A DNA stretch of 64,000 nucleotides from Vagococcus silagei. Lineage in GTDB: Bacteria > Bacillota > Bacilli > Lactobacillales > Vagococcaceae. Every line of letters starts with the position of its first letter. The stretch's first letter is position 1. Made by a program: the position numbers and the translations under genes. Below are positions 45,475 to 55,362 of this stretch, in pieces. The notes under the pieces are model-generated. The model saw nothing but the letters and a program-made list of their open reading frames with translations, did no database searches and was not told where the DNA came from. The DNA lies in the NCBI RefSeq assembly GCF_004795745.1, contig NZ_SDGV01000007.1, positions 1 to 64,000 of the forward strand. The letters run 5' to 3'.

Positions 45475-46740
45475 TTAAACGATTGGAGGAGTTCCTTCAG
45501 CGTTACCAGCAATTGCATCAATTTGGATTAAAGCATTGTTTGGTAATTCAGAAACACCAACAACACGACGAGCTGGAGTACCGTTAGGGAAGAATTTAGC
45601 ATAAACTTCGTTAACAGCATCTAAGTCGCTTAAGTCTTTAAGGAAGATGTTTACTTTAACCATGTCTTCCATTACGTGATCAACGCTTTCGATGATAGCT
45701 TTGATGTTGTTTAAGACTTGTTCAGTTTGTTCCTTGATTCCACCAGCAACCATGTTACCTGCTGCATCGACTGGCAATTGCGCAGAGATATTGTTGTAGT
45801 GAGAGAATGCTACTGTTTGAGTTGCTAATTTGTTGATGGCAACTTTATCAGTGTTGTTAGCTTCGATGATTAAACCATGACGATCTTCGATTGCTTGTGG
45901 TGGAGTTCCGTCGCCGTGTGATACAACAGCTTCGATTTGAACGTCAGCACCCATTGGTAAATCTTTAACTGCTACAACTGTACGAGCTGGTACATAACCA
46001 ACAGCACGTGCAATACCTGAATCTGGGAAAACAGTTGAGTAAACTTTATCAACTGCAGCTGTATTAGCTAAATCTTTAAGGAAGATTGTTACTTTTACAA
46101 CGTCATCGATTGGTACATCAATGCTTTCTAAGATTGTTTTGATATTTCTTAATGCTTGAGCAGTTTGTTTTTTAATACAGCCAGTTACAACGCGACCAGT
46201 TTTAGGATCGATTGGTAATTGTGCTGAAATATTATTGTAGTGAGAGAATGCAACTGTTTGTGTTGAAATAGCATTAGCAGGTGCTTCACATGTGTGGTTA
46301 GTTAATTTAATTAAATCGCCAGCTTGAGGTGCATTTGGAATAGTACCTTCGCCATTTGATAATAATGCTTCAACTTGGATGTCAGCACCCATTGGTAAAG
46401 CGTCAACAGCAACAACAGTTAATGCTGGTAAGTAGCTGGTAAAGAATGAACGGTAAACGTCATTTACGATTTCTAATTGTTTCATGTCAGTCATGAAAAT
46501 TGAAATACGGATGATATCGTTCATAGAGTGATCGATACTTTCTACGATTGCTTTAATGTTATTGAAACTTTGTTCAGCTTGTGCTTTGATTCCGCCAGCT
46601 ACTAAATCGCCAGTTTTAGGATCGATTGGTAATTGTGCTGAAAAGTTATTATAGTGCGAAAACGCAACTGTTTGTGAATGTAATGCACTTTTTGGTGCAT
46701 TGTCTGTGTTTCGTGCTAATACAACATTATCTGTAGTCAT
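45475..46740 (-). CDS. Three tandem RidA (YjgF/UK114) domains
   Basis: 421 residues made of three RidA domains (about 1-140, 141-290, 291-421), each with the near-identical stretch TQTVAFSHYNN.SAQLP. (near 23, 160 and 304). RidA is a homotrimer that hydrolyses reactive enamines/imines and protects PLP enzymes. The arginine that defines active RidA lies in the PAR-T/R-VV motif: it is present in domains 2 (VPARTVVAV) and 3 (TPARRVVGV) but domain 1 reads LPALTVVAV, so it is lost there. A single chain could form a pseudo-trimer with two normal sites. Start ATG follows a TTGACA/TACACT promoter. Confidence 0.88.
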   Translation of the reverse strand: MTTDNVVLARNTDNAPKSALHSQTVAFSHYNNFSAQLPIDPKTGDLVAGGIKAQAEQSFNNIKAIVESIDHSMNDIIRISIFMTDMKQLEIVNDVYRSFFTSYLPALTVVAVDALPMGADIQVEALLSNGEGTIPNAPQAGDLIKLTNHTCEAPANAISTQTVAFSHYNNISAQLPIDPKTGRVVTGCIKKQTAQALRNIKTILESIDVPIDDVVKVTIFLKDLANTAAVDKVYSTVFPDSGIARAVGYVPARTVVAVKDLPMGADVQIEAVVSHGDGTPPQAIEDRHGLIIEANNTDKVAINKLATQTVAFSHYNNISAQLPVDAAGNMVAGGIKEQTEQVLNNIKAIIESVDHVMEDMVKVNIFLKDLSDLDAVNEVYAKFFPNGTPARRVVGVSELPNNALIQIDAIAGNAEGTPPIV

Positions 46741-46787
46741 AATTTAATATACCTCTTCTTAGTTTTTTTATTTATACATTTAGAAAA

Positions 46788-46816
46788 AGTGTAGTCTATA
46801 TTGAAAAGGTTGTCAA
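46788..46816 (-). promoter_or_regulatory. Promoter of the triple-RidA gene
   Basis: - strand TTGACA (46811-46816), 17-base spacer, TACACT (46788-46793). Confidence 0.65.
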
Positions 46817-47048
46817 TCGCTTTATTTCGATGTTCAAAACGCTTTTTATTCTACATTTTATTTTCGTGTTTTCTCAATTTTTTACAAAATAAACGGATTA
46901 AATAATCTGATGGGTGTTATTTTAAATGAGACAAGCTTCTAAAAACCTTTTTAACAAAGTCGGATTGTTTGTATGATTAGTGAGAAATCTGACGAGAACT
47001 TTAAATATTTGATATAATAGTGAGAAGAGCAATTTTAGGAGGAGCAAG
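46817..47048. other. Divergent intergenic region, RidA/sbcD
   Basis: AT-rich. On the + strand a CTGACG and TATAAT pair (18-base spacer, -10 near 47014-47019) before AGGAGG is a likely sbcD promoter. No structured RNA or repeat noticed. Confidence 0.4.
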
Positions 47049-48194
47049 ATGAAAATTCTACATACAGCGGATTGGCATATCGGTCGTAAATTTAATGGTT
47101 TTTCGTTATTGGAAGAACAACAAGATGCCTTTTCACAATTGTTAGAAGTAGCACTCAAAGAAGAAGTAGCGGCAATCGTTATTGCGGGTGATTTATATGA
47201 TCGGTCTAATCCATCTGCTGAATCTGTTAAAGTGCTACAGGATATGTTGATTAAATTAAATTTGGAACATCGTTTTCCTGTTTTTGCAATCTCAGGAAAT
47301 CATGATAGTCCCACACGTTTGAATGTCGGTTCACCATGGATGCAGCCTAATCAATTTTACTTGACGACAAAAATCGAAGAAGCTAGCTCACCGATTGAGT
47401 TTCAAGATTTACAACTCTTTTTGCTACCCTATTTCGAACCTTTTCATGCACGTGAGTATTTTGGCGATGAGTCAATTCGCGATATTCAAACAGGTGTTCA
47501 GTTAATGGTCGAAAAGATGAGCGAAAACTTTGATTCATCAAAACGACAACTGCTTGTCAGTCACTTTTTTGTAGCAGGTTCAACGAAAGAAGAGTCAGAA
47601 ACAACACTTGAAGTGGGCGGATTAGCAAACGTTACACAAGACACCTTTACTGCCTTTGATTATGTTGCCTTAGGTCATTTACATTATCAAGATGCCTTAA
47701 AACATGGTGAAAAAGTGAAGTACAGTGGCTCGTTATTAAAATATTCTTTAAGTGAAATGAATCAAGAGAAAGGCTTTAGAATTGTTGATATTCCAGAAGA
47801 TAAGGCACAACCTGTTACGAGTCGTTTTATTGCGATTAAACCGTTACGTGACGTGCAAAAAATTACGGGAAATTTTGCAGCATTGTGTCAACCCGAAAGT
47901 TATCAAAAAACAGACCGTGAAGCCTATACAGGTATTGTTTTAGAAGACCAGACTGTGATTGATAATGCGATTGGACAACTGCGTGAGATTTATCCGCGCT
48001 TAATTCAACTGGAACTTGCAGCTTTAAAGACACAACAAACCAGTTCGCGAATCTTACAAGAAGAAACGATTAAAGAATTAGATACGACACAGTTGGTTCA
48101 AAGTTATTATCAAGAAGTCATGTCAGAACCTTTAAGTGAAAAGCAACAAGCTTGGTTAGAACAAGCTATTTTAGAAGAAACTAAAGAAAGTTGA
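47049..48194 (+). CDS. sbcD: Nuclease SbcCD subunit D
   Basis: 381 residues, Mre11-like phosphoesterase. Motifs: HTADWHIGR, AGDLYDRSNPS, SGNHDSP, SHFFVAGS and ALGHLHYQ. With SbcC it cuts DNA hairpins and ends. AGGAGG before ATG; sbcC starts 9 bases after the stop. Confidence 0.95.
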   Translation: MKILHTADWHIGRKFNGFSLLEEQQDAFSQLLEVALKEEVAAIVIAGDLYDRSNPSAESVKVLQDMLIKLNLEHRFPVFAISGNHDSPTRLNVGSPWMQPNQFYLTTKIEEASSPIEFQDLQLFLLPYFEPFHAREYFGDESIRDIQTGVQLMVEKMSENFDSSKRQLLVSHFFVAGSTKEESETTLEVGGLANVTQDTFTAFDYVALGHLHYQDALKHGEKVKYSGSLLKYSLSEMNQEKGFRIVDIPEDKAQPVTSRFIAIKPLRDVQKITGNFAALCQPESYQKTDREAYTGIVLEDQTVIDNAIGQLREIYPRLIQLELAALKTQQTSSRILQEETIKELDTTQLVQSYYQEVMSEPLSEKQQAWLEQAILEETKES

Positions 48195-48203
48195 GATGAG
48201 TAA

Positions 48204-51200
48204 ATGCAACCTTTGCGCTTAGAGTTAAATTATTTTGGTCCCTATCAAAAAACAATCGTTGAATTTGCTGATTTTTATGCGAATGGCCTGTTTTTAATTA
48301 CAGGAAAAACAGGTGCAGGAAAAACCTCAATTTTTGATGGGATGAGTTATGCATTATATGGTGTAACGTCAGGTGACGATCGTGCGGGAAAAGATATGCG
48401 ATCAAATTTTGCGACGATTCACGATGTAACGTCGGTCATTTTTACTTTTAAATATAACAAAGAGACATACGTCATTGAACGAAAACCAGAACAAGTATTG
48501 GCTAAAAAAAGAGCAACGGGTGTGACAACCCAAACAGCAACAGTAACGTTGACGGTCTTTGACGAAAACGGTGTGGAAATTGAGCAACTGATTAAACAAA
48601 CACAAGTGAGAGCTAAAATTGAAGAGCTATTGCAGTTAAATGAACAACAATTCTCACAAATTATTATGTTACCGCAGGGTGATTTTAAACGTTTTTTAAT
48701 GTCAGATAGTAATGACAAAGAGAAAATATTAAGAAAACTTTTTGATACTCATTTTTATCAACAGATTGCGGAAAATGTCTTACTCCGAAAAAAAGAACAG
48801 AGTAAGGATTTAGGCAGAGCGCAAGAGCATTTAGAACTCTTGGCAGAGCAACTTGTGTTTAGTGAGTCATTTGACCAAGAACAACGTGCGGGTGACACCC
48901 TTTCGGATCACTTGAATTTTTACGCCCTTCAAGAAAAAGAATATTTGCGTGAATTGGATGAATTAATGAAGCAACAACAAAATTTAGAACAAAAATGGGA
49001 GCAGGCTCAAAAAGAAGTCACACGTTTAAAGAATAGACAAAATCTTCAGGAAAAAGCAGCCTTGAATTTAGAGAGTAAACAACAACTAGATGATCAAGCG
49101 CAAGAGATGACTTTGAAACAGGAGACCGTTGTTAGACTTGATAAATTAAAAGCAAGCCTGCCGCTGCATGAGGAAGTTTTAAATTTAGAACAAGAATTGT
49201 CTCAACTGACTGATGAAAAACAACAATTAGAAAAAGAACGACTATTAATTGAACAAAACCTCGCAGAATTAAAAATGAGAAAAGATAGATTGCAAAATGA
49301 GCAACAATTAGTACAACAGTCTGAAGATGAGTTGCGTCAAATTGAGACCGTTTTACCTCTTTTTGAGGAAAAAACAGAGCTAATTAAACAACAAGTAACA
49401 GTTGAAACAAGTCTAGAAAAGGTGAAACAGACCTTAGAAACACAAAGAGAACAAGTGGCCAAGAATCAAGCAGAGATAGCACGATTACAAAAGTTAGCTG
49501 AGCAAAAAGAGGAATGGCAAGAAAAGAATTATCAATTACAAACACAAATGACTGCCATCCAACAACTAAGTGTTGAACAAACAGAGTATCATACATTTAC
49601 TTCCAAATTAGATCAATTATTGTCAAAACGTCAGCAAATTAAAGAAGATTCAGTTATCTTATCCGAACAGGTAAAGACTTCTTTAGAGGCTTTTAAACAA
49701 ACTAAAAATCAGTGGGCTAAAGAACAAATCGCACGTTTGAGTACGTCACTCTTACCGGATGAACCTTGTCCCTTATGTGGCGCACTTGATCACCCAAATC
49801 CAGCGCATTCTCAGAGTGCTTTGAGTCTAGAAGAGTTGCAACAACTCGAAGTAGTTTTGGAGCAAGATGAAAAAAACTATCATCTGGCTAAAGAACACTT
49901 AGCATTGAAAGAGCAAGAGGCGCAGTATTTAGAGCAAGAGTGTCAAGTGAGTAGCAATGAAAAAGAGCAACGATGGACATTATTAATTCAGCATGCGCAG
50001 TCGTTTTTCAAGGTTGGACAAGATACAACCCCTGATGTGCTTATTAAAAAGACCACTGAACAACAGTTGCAAGTTGAAAAGTTACTGACACAAGCCGAAA
50101 CAGAGCTTAGCGCATGTAAGTTAGCGAGTGAGACGTTAGAGGGCTTAAAAAAAGCGCAAACTGATTTGGTTGCTCAAGAGCAGATATTGCAAGAAGAACA
50201 ACAAGAATTACGGTTAAAAGAACAGCAAGTTGTGACGATGTTTGAAAATATACATAAACAAATTCCGGAAAAATGGCAAAGTATTGCTGAAGTGAGAGCT
50301 GAGAAGATACAGATGGAAGCGATTGTGTTAGAGTGGAAGCAAGACTTTGAGAAAACAACACAACAAGAAAACAAGGCACAAGAGCAACTTGCGACAGTCA
50401 AAGGACGATTAAGTGCTTTGGATAAGCAAATCGAACAAACGACAAGTAAATTTGCAGAGCGTCAAGAAAAATTATTAACGCAATTAGCTGAACAGCAAGT
50501 CACGTTAGTTGAGTTTGATGCTGAAAAAACCAAGATTGCTCAAATCGAACAATTAAAAACAGACTATGAAGATTATGCTAAAGCAGTGTATGCGACTAAT
50601 GAATTAGCTAAGCAATTAGCGGCTGAACTAGCTGAACAACCTGAAGGCGATCTTGCGTTGAGTCTAGAACAAACAGAAATTTTGACGACAGAAAAAACCA
50701 ATTTACAAGAAAAGGTTGTTGCTTTAAAACTAACTGTGCAAAACAATGAAGCACTTGTGAGTGAAATTAAACAAAAAGAAGCCAAAATAAAAACACAACT
50801 AGAAGCTTTAACAGAATTGACATTGCTCTCAAATGTGATGAATGGTGATGGTCAAAGTAAGCTAAGCATTGAACGCTATTGTTTACAGATCTATTTGAAA
50901 AAGATTATTGCAGTCGCTAATCAGAAGCTACTTGATCTTTCAAATGGTCGGTACTATTTGAAAATTCGTGAGAGCCAAGGGACATTTAAAAAAGATACTG
51001 GACTTGAAATGGATATTTTTGATGGTCATGTTGGTTCAGCTAGAGGTGTCAACACGCTGAGTGGTGGCGAAAGTTTTATGGCGTCATTATCATTAGCGCT
51101 TGCCTTAGCTGAAGTGATTCAGCAGATTTCAGGTGGTGTCCGTATTGAAGCCATGTTTATTGATGAAGGTTTTGGTTCTTTAGACGAGGAAACATTGGAA

Positions 51201-51359
51201 ATCGCAATGAAATCATTAGAAAAAATTAAAGGCGATGGTCGCTTAATTGGTTTGATTTCACACGTTAAGGAATTACAAGAACGTATTCCACAGCAACTAC
51301 AAGTGATGACAAATCAAGATGGTACTAGCCAGGTACGTGAAATTTTAGAGTTTACTTAG
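48204..51359 (+). CDS. sbcC: Nuclease SbcCD subunit C
   Basis: 1051 residues, SMC-like ATPase. N-terminal Walker A ITGKTGAGKTSIFD; two long coiled coils flank a zinc hook CPLCGALDHPN (about 525-535); C-terminal signature TLSGGESFMASLSLALA and Walker B AMFIDEGFGSLDEE. Shape and length are normal for Rad50/SbcC. Confidence 0.95.
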   Translation: MQPLRLELNYFGPYQKTIVEFADFYANGLFLITGKTGAGKTSIFDGMSYALYGVTSGDDRAGKDMRSNFATIHDVTSVIFTFKYNKETYVIERKPEQVLAKKRATGVTTQTATVTLTVFDENGVEIEQLIKQTQVRAKIEELLQLNEQQFSQIIMLPQGDFKRFLMSDSNDKEKILRKLFDTHFYQQIAENVLLRKKEQSKDLGRAQEHLELLAEQLVFSESFDQEQRAGDTLSDHLNFYALQEKEYLRELDELMKQQQNLEQKWEQAQKEVTRLKNRQNLQEKAALNLESKQQLDDQAQEMTLKQETVVRLDKLKASLPLHEEVLNLEQELSQLTDEKQQLEKERLLIEQNLAELKMRKDRLQNEQQLVQQSEDELRQIETVLPLFEEKTELIKQQVTVETSLEKVKQTLETQREQVAKNQAEIARLQKLAEQKEEWQEKNYQLQTQMTAIQQLSVEQTEYHTFTSKLDQLLSKRQQIKEDSVILSEQVKTSLEAFKQTKNQWAKEQIARLSTSLLPDEPCPLCGALDHPNPAHSQSALSLEELQQLEVVLEQDEKNYHLAKEHLALKEQEAQYLEQECQVSSNEKEQRWTLLIQHAQSFFKVGQDTTPDVLIKKTTEQQLQVEKLLTQAETELSACKLASETLEGLKKAQTDLVAQEQILQEEQQELRLKEQQVVTMFENIHKQIPEKWQSIAEVRAEKIQMEAIVLEWKQDFEKTTQQENKAQEQLATVKGRLSALDKQIEQTTSKFAERQEKLLTQLAEQQVTLVEFDAEKTKIAQIEQLKTDYEDYAKAVYATNELAKQLAAELAEQPEGDLALSLEQTEILTTEKTNLQEKVVALKLTVQNNEALVSEIKQKEAKIKTQLEALTELTLLSNVMNGDGQSKLSIERYCLQIYLKKIIAVANQKLLDLSNGRYYLKIRESQGTFKKDTGLEMDIFDGHVGSARGVNTLSGGESFMASLSLALALAEVIQQISGGVRIEAMFIDEGFGSLDEETLEIAMKSLEKIKGDGRLIGLISHVKELQERIPQQLQVMTNQDGTSQVREILEFT

Positions 51360-51370
51360 GAGGTGAGTCT

Positions 51371-54300
51371 ATGAAATGGTCAATTCCAGAAAAAATTGTT
51401 GAAGAAGGTAGAGAGTATGCTAAGGCGGGCCGCGTGGTCTCAATTAGCAAGAATGAAGAACAACAAGTTTGGTATGCTGAAGTTTTAGGTGAAGAAGTTT
51501 TTCATATTGAACTTGATGGAACAGCAAAAGAGGAAGATGTCTGCCAATGTATCTATTGGCAACAACATGGTTTTTGTAAGCACACAGTCTCAGTTGAGCT
51601 GGCGCTACGCGATCAAGGCCAAAATCGTTACATTAAGAAAAAAGTTGTGGCAAAAGATCAATATCAAGCTCCCTCACAAGCCCTTATTTTTTCACGAAGT
51701 TTTGCTAGATTGCAAGAAGATACAATTTCAAAAGACTTATTAGTTGGCGATCGCTTGGTTTTGGAATGGCATTTGGAAGTCGTTGAACCGTTATCCTATC
51801 ATCCAGAACAATCTTTGATTGGTTTATATTTAAAAATTGGTCGTCGTGGTACGCGTGAACGGACGTATATTGTGCGAAATATTGGTGAGTTTCTAGACTG
51901 TTATCTTGCAAATGGAGTCTATCAAATGACTGATCGTTCTTTTACAATTACAGATAATTCCTTCTCAGACCGTAATGTGAAATTATTAAATCAATTATTG
52001 GCGATTCATCAGAACATGTCATTGTTAGCGCCAAATGGTGTGCAACAGCAAGGTAAGATTAATAAACGCTTTTTGATTTTAGATCAAAAGGATGCTAAAT
52101 ATTTTATCGAAACACTTGTTGATGAGCAACGTTTGCATTTTGAAATGGACAAGGAAAAGAAAGAAACGTTAATCTTTAAAGAAACAACATTACCTATTTC
52201 TTTTAATGTGACACCTGTAGGAATTAAAGATTATAAATTAACGATTCGTCAACCAGAGCTTGTTTATTTGGCAAACTATAGCTGGATTATTGGTGCTCAT
52301 TCGATTTATGAATTAAATAAACACCAAGTAGAACGTTACGAATTGCTCCGTCAATTGTTAAAACGGACAACGACACCAGAGATTCTTTTTACGGATCAAA
52401 TGGTGGGTCAATTGTTTTCTTATATTCTACCGAATTTAAGAAGTATCGGTATAGTTAATGTCAGTGAAACACTTAGTGCGGAATTATTACGTGTACCGTT
52501 GGAAGCTAAATTATATGTGATTCGTGATGATACGCAACTTGCGATTCGCGTGGACTATTGTTATGGCGATTACGTTTTTTCAACGGATCCCAAAGCTACG
52601 ACTTCGCAATCGAAAAAAGCGCGTGTCATACGAGATCAAGTCCAAGAGTTACAGATTGAAAAAATATTAGAACATTTCCATTTTGTTAAACGCCAAACAG
52701 CCTTTTATCGTAAATTTCCAGAGGGTGAAGAACTTTATTTATTCTTCAAAGAAGAAGTGCCGCTATTGAAGCAATACACTGAAGTGACATTGTCTAATGA
52801 AGTCGCTGAAATTTATGATGAAGAAGAGCATTATGAGCCAAAACTTAGTATTTTAGATGAAGGATCATGGTTAGATATTCAATTTGATATTACAGCTATT
52901 GATGATACAGAGGTCAATGACGTTTTAGTCAGTTTGATGAAACAAGAAGAGTATCATCAGCTAAATAATGGTCAATTATTAATGTTGGATAGCCCTGAAT
53001 TCAAGGAAGTTAGTTTAGCGATTCAACAATTACGTAAAGACATTAAGATAAATAAAGGACAACTCAGCATTCCGAAGCATCGTAGTTTAATGGTCGAGCA
53101 TGTGATTCATAATATGGACAATGTGGAAACCTCTGCGAATTTTGATAATTTAATTAGTGATTTGTCACAGCCAGAAGCATTTCCAGTTGAAGAACCAAAG
53201 GGCTTGCATGCCGAGTTACGTGAATATCAAAGAGTTGGTTTTAAATGGTTAAAAATGTTATCTCATTATAATTTTGGTGGCGTTTTAGCAGATGATATGG
53301 GGTTAGGTAAAACATTGCAGATGATTACTTATTTGTTATCTGAAAAAGAAGAAGGCAAGTTGAAAGAGCCAGCTTTAATTATTGCACCAGCGAGTTTACT
53401 TTATAATTGGCAGATTGAAATCAATAAATTTGCGCCGTCATTGACGTCGAGAATCATTTCCGGCACGAAAGAAGAGCGAACAGAGCAACTAAAAGATGAT
53501 GTCGATATATTAATTACTTCTTATACAACAGCGCGTCAAGATGAGGATTTATATCGTCAATATCATTTTTCAAGTATTGTTTTGGATGAGGCTCAGATGG
53601 TTAAAAATGCGGCAACTAAAACATTCCAAGCAATTGAAGGAATTAAAGCCAATCGTCACTTTGCTTTGAGCGGAACGCCTGTAGAAAATCGTTTAGATGA
53701 TTTATGGTCAATTTTCCAAATGATTATGCCAGGATTTTTCCCACCACTGCGTCGTTATCGTAAACTACCAACAGAAACAATCGCATTAATGATTCAACCT
53801 TTCATTTTACGTCGTGATAAGAAAACAGTCTTGAAAGATTTACCAGATAAAATTGAGACTGATTTATATAGTGATTTGACTGAAGAACAAAAAACAATTT
53901 ATCTTGCCTACTTAAAACAAATGCAAGAACAAGTAGTTTCGATGGATGATGGTACATTTAACCGCAACAAATTATCAATTTTGGCTGGTTTAACACGCTT
54001 ACGTCAAATTTGTTGCCATCCAAATCTATTCTTGTCTGACTATGAAGGCGAATCTGGAAAAATGAATCAAGCACTGGATATTATCAAGAGTGCTAAAACA
54101 AATGGCCGTAAGATTTTACTATTCTCACAATTTACAAGTATGCTCACTATTTTAGAGGATGCTTTAGCTAAAGAGGATATTGAGACGTTTTACTTACGAG
54201 GTAATACACCAATTGAAAAACGTCAAGAGATGGTGGAACGCTTTAATCGCGGTGAAAAGGATGTCTTTTTAATCTCACTTAAAGCGGGTGGTACTGGTTT

Positions 54301-54574
54301 GAATTTAACCGGAGCAGACACTGTCATTCTTTACGATTTATGGTGGAATCCGGCTGTAGAAGATCAAGCTACTGGACGAGCGCATCGAATGGGACAAACG
54401 AAGAAAGTAGAAGTGTTCCGTTTGATGGCAGAAGGAACAATCGAAGAAAAAATGAATTTGTTACAACATAATAAAAAAGAACTCTTTAGCCAAGTAATTG
54501 ATTCTGAGGACATTCGTCCACTGTCACAATTATCAATGACTGATTTGCGAATGATTTTAGATCTTGGTGAATAA
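51371..54574 (+). CDS. SWIM-domain SNF2-family helicase
   Basis: 1067 residues. The SWIM zinc finger is near residues 54-70 (VCQCIYWQQHGFCKHTV). A long N-terminal part follows, then the SNF2 core: LADDMGLGKTLQMI (motif I), DEAQ (II), SGTPVENRL (III), and in the second half KAGGTGLNLTGADTVI with DLWWNPAVEDQATGRAHRMGQ (V/VI). Starts 11 bases after sbcC with AGGAGG; probably co-transcribed, linking it to DNA end processing or transcription recycling. The next feature is a terminator. Confidence 0.88.
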   Translation: MKWSIPEKIVEEGREYAKAGRVVSISKNEEQQVWYAEVLGEEVFHIELDGTAKEEDVCQCIYWQQHGFCKHTVSVELALRDQGQNRYIKKKVVAKDQYQAPSQALIFSRSFARLQEDTISKDLLVGDRLVLEWHLEVVEPLSYHPEQSLIGLYLKIGRRGTRERTYIVRNIGEFLDCYLANGVYQMTDRSFTITDNSFSDRNVKLLNQLLAIHQNMSLLAPNGVQQQGKINKRFLILDQKDAKYFIETLVDEQRLHFEMDKEKKETLIFKETTLPISFNVTPVGIKDYKLTIRQPELVYLANYSWIIGAHSIYELNKHQVERYELLRQLLKRTTTPEILFTDQMVGQLFSYILPNLRSIGIVNVSETLSAELLRVPLEAKLYVIRDDTQLAIRVDYCYGDYVFSTDPKATTSQSKKARVIRDQVQELQIEKILEHFHFVKRQTAFYRKFPEGEELYLFFKEEVPLLKQYTEVTLSNEVAEIYDEEEHYEPKLSILDEGSWLDIQFDITAIDDTEVNDVLVSLMKQEEYHQLNNGQLLMLDSPEFKEVSLAIQQLRKDIKINKGQLSIPKHRSLMVEHVIHNMDNVETSANFDNLISDLSQPEAFPVEEPKGLHAELREYQRVGFKWLKMLSHYNFGGVLADDMGLGKTLQMITYLLSEKEEGKLKEPALIIAPASLLYNWQIEINKFAPSLTSRIISGTKEERTEQLKDDVDILITSYTTARQDEDLYRQYHFSSIVLDEAQMVKNAATKTFQAIEGIKANRHFALSGTPVENRLDDLWSIFQMIMPGFFPPLRRYRKLPTETIALMIQPFILRRDKKTVLKDLPDKIETDLYSDLTEEQKTIYLAYLKQMQEQVVSMDDGTFNRNKLSILAGLTRLRQICCHPNLFLSDYEGESGKMNQALDIIKSAKTNGRKILLFSQFTSMLTILEDALAKEDIETFYLRGNTPIEKRQEMVERFNRGEKDVFLISLKAGGTGLNLTGADTVILYDLWWNPAVEDQATGRAHRMGQTKKVEVFRLMAEGTIEEKMNLLQHNKKELFSQVIDSEDIRPLSQLSMTDLRMILDLGE

Positions 54575-54584
54575 TTAAAATATT

Positions 54585-54629
54585 AAGCCTCCTTCGTGTA
54601 AGTTTGACGGATGGAGGTTTATTTTTTTT
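54585..54629 (+). terminator. Terminator of the sbcDC-SNF2 operon
   Basis: AAGCCTCCTTCG pairs with CGGATGGAGGTTT, followed by ATTTTTTTT. Confidence 0.8.
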
Positions 54630-54672
54630 GAAAAAGTGATATGCTTTTAAAAACGAGAAAAGAGGGATGGTT

Positions 54673-55179
54673 ATGGGGATTATTCGAGAAAAGATGCCGT
54701 TGTTGGGTGTTTTGACTGCTTTGTCGGTTGTTTTGGGTTTGATAGTTCATATTCCAATACCAGCAAGTAATGGTTATTTTAATTTATTGGAAGTGGGCAT
54801 TTATACTGCGGCTTTGCTATTAGGTGGACCGGCGGGGTTATTTGTTGGCGCGGCAAGTGGGCTTTTATTGGATTTGATTTTGGGTTATCCTCAATGGATG
54901 ATTTTTTCTCTAATTATTCATGGTGCCCAAGGCTATATTGCAGGGAGAATTAAACATCAGAATTCGCTATGGAATAAAATTATTGGTTTATCTATTGCAT
55001 CGATTGTAATGGTGATTGGCTATTTCTTTGCCAATTGGATCCTTTACACGTGGACAGCAGCTTTGGCCTCATTACCAGGTAACATTGCGCAAACTGTTTG
55101 TGGAATGATTACAACACTTGTTTTAGTTAATTCTTTAGATAAAACAAAATTAACAGAAAAGTTCAAATTGAATAAATGA
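54673..55179 (+). CDS. ECF transporter substrate-binding (S) component
   Basis: 168 residues from ATG 54673 (AGAGGG 6 bases upstream; an ATG at 54667 is too close). Six hydrophobic helices with SNGYFNLLEVGIYTAALLLGGPAGLFVGAASGLLLDL, the S-component pattern for vitamin uptake. No riboswitch was recognised in the 90 bases upstream, so the vitamin is unassigned. Confidence 0.75.
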   Translation: MGIIREKMPLLGVLTALSVVLGLIVHIPIPASNGYFNLLEVGIYTAALLLGGPAGLFVGAASGLLLDLILGYPQWMIFSLIIHGAQGYIAGRIKHQNSLWNKIIGLSIASIVMVIGYFFANWILYTWTAALASLPGNIAQTVCGMITTLVLVNSLDKTKLTEKFKLNK

Positions 55180-55223
55180 CTTGACGCTATAAAGAGAAAT
55201 TTTAACTTATTTATGCTAAAATA

Positions 55224-55362
55224 GACCTGAGTTAGTTCCAGTGAAATGAGCAAGAATTTTTTGCGAGGACTAATGACAACCTTTCATACAGAAACGGAGT
55301 CATCAGCCTTTTTGTAGATAAGATGAATAATATAGAGAAAGAATAAAAGAGGTGGATAATTA
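55224..55362 (+). promoter_or_regulatory. Promoter and long 5' leader of RNase J2 gene
   Basis: An extended -10 box (TGCTAAAAT near 55213-55221) gives a leader of about 135 bases. It holds pairing pieces TTAGTTCC/GGACTAA (near 55232 and 55267) and ATGAC/GTCAT (near 55273 and 55303). I cannot match a known riboswitch; it may be an autoregulatory structure. Confidence 0.35.
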
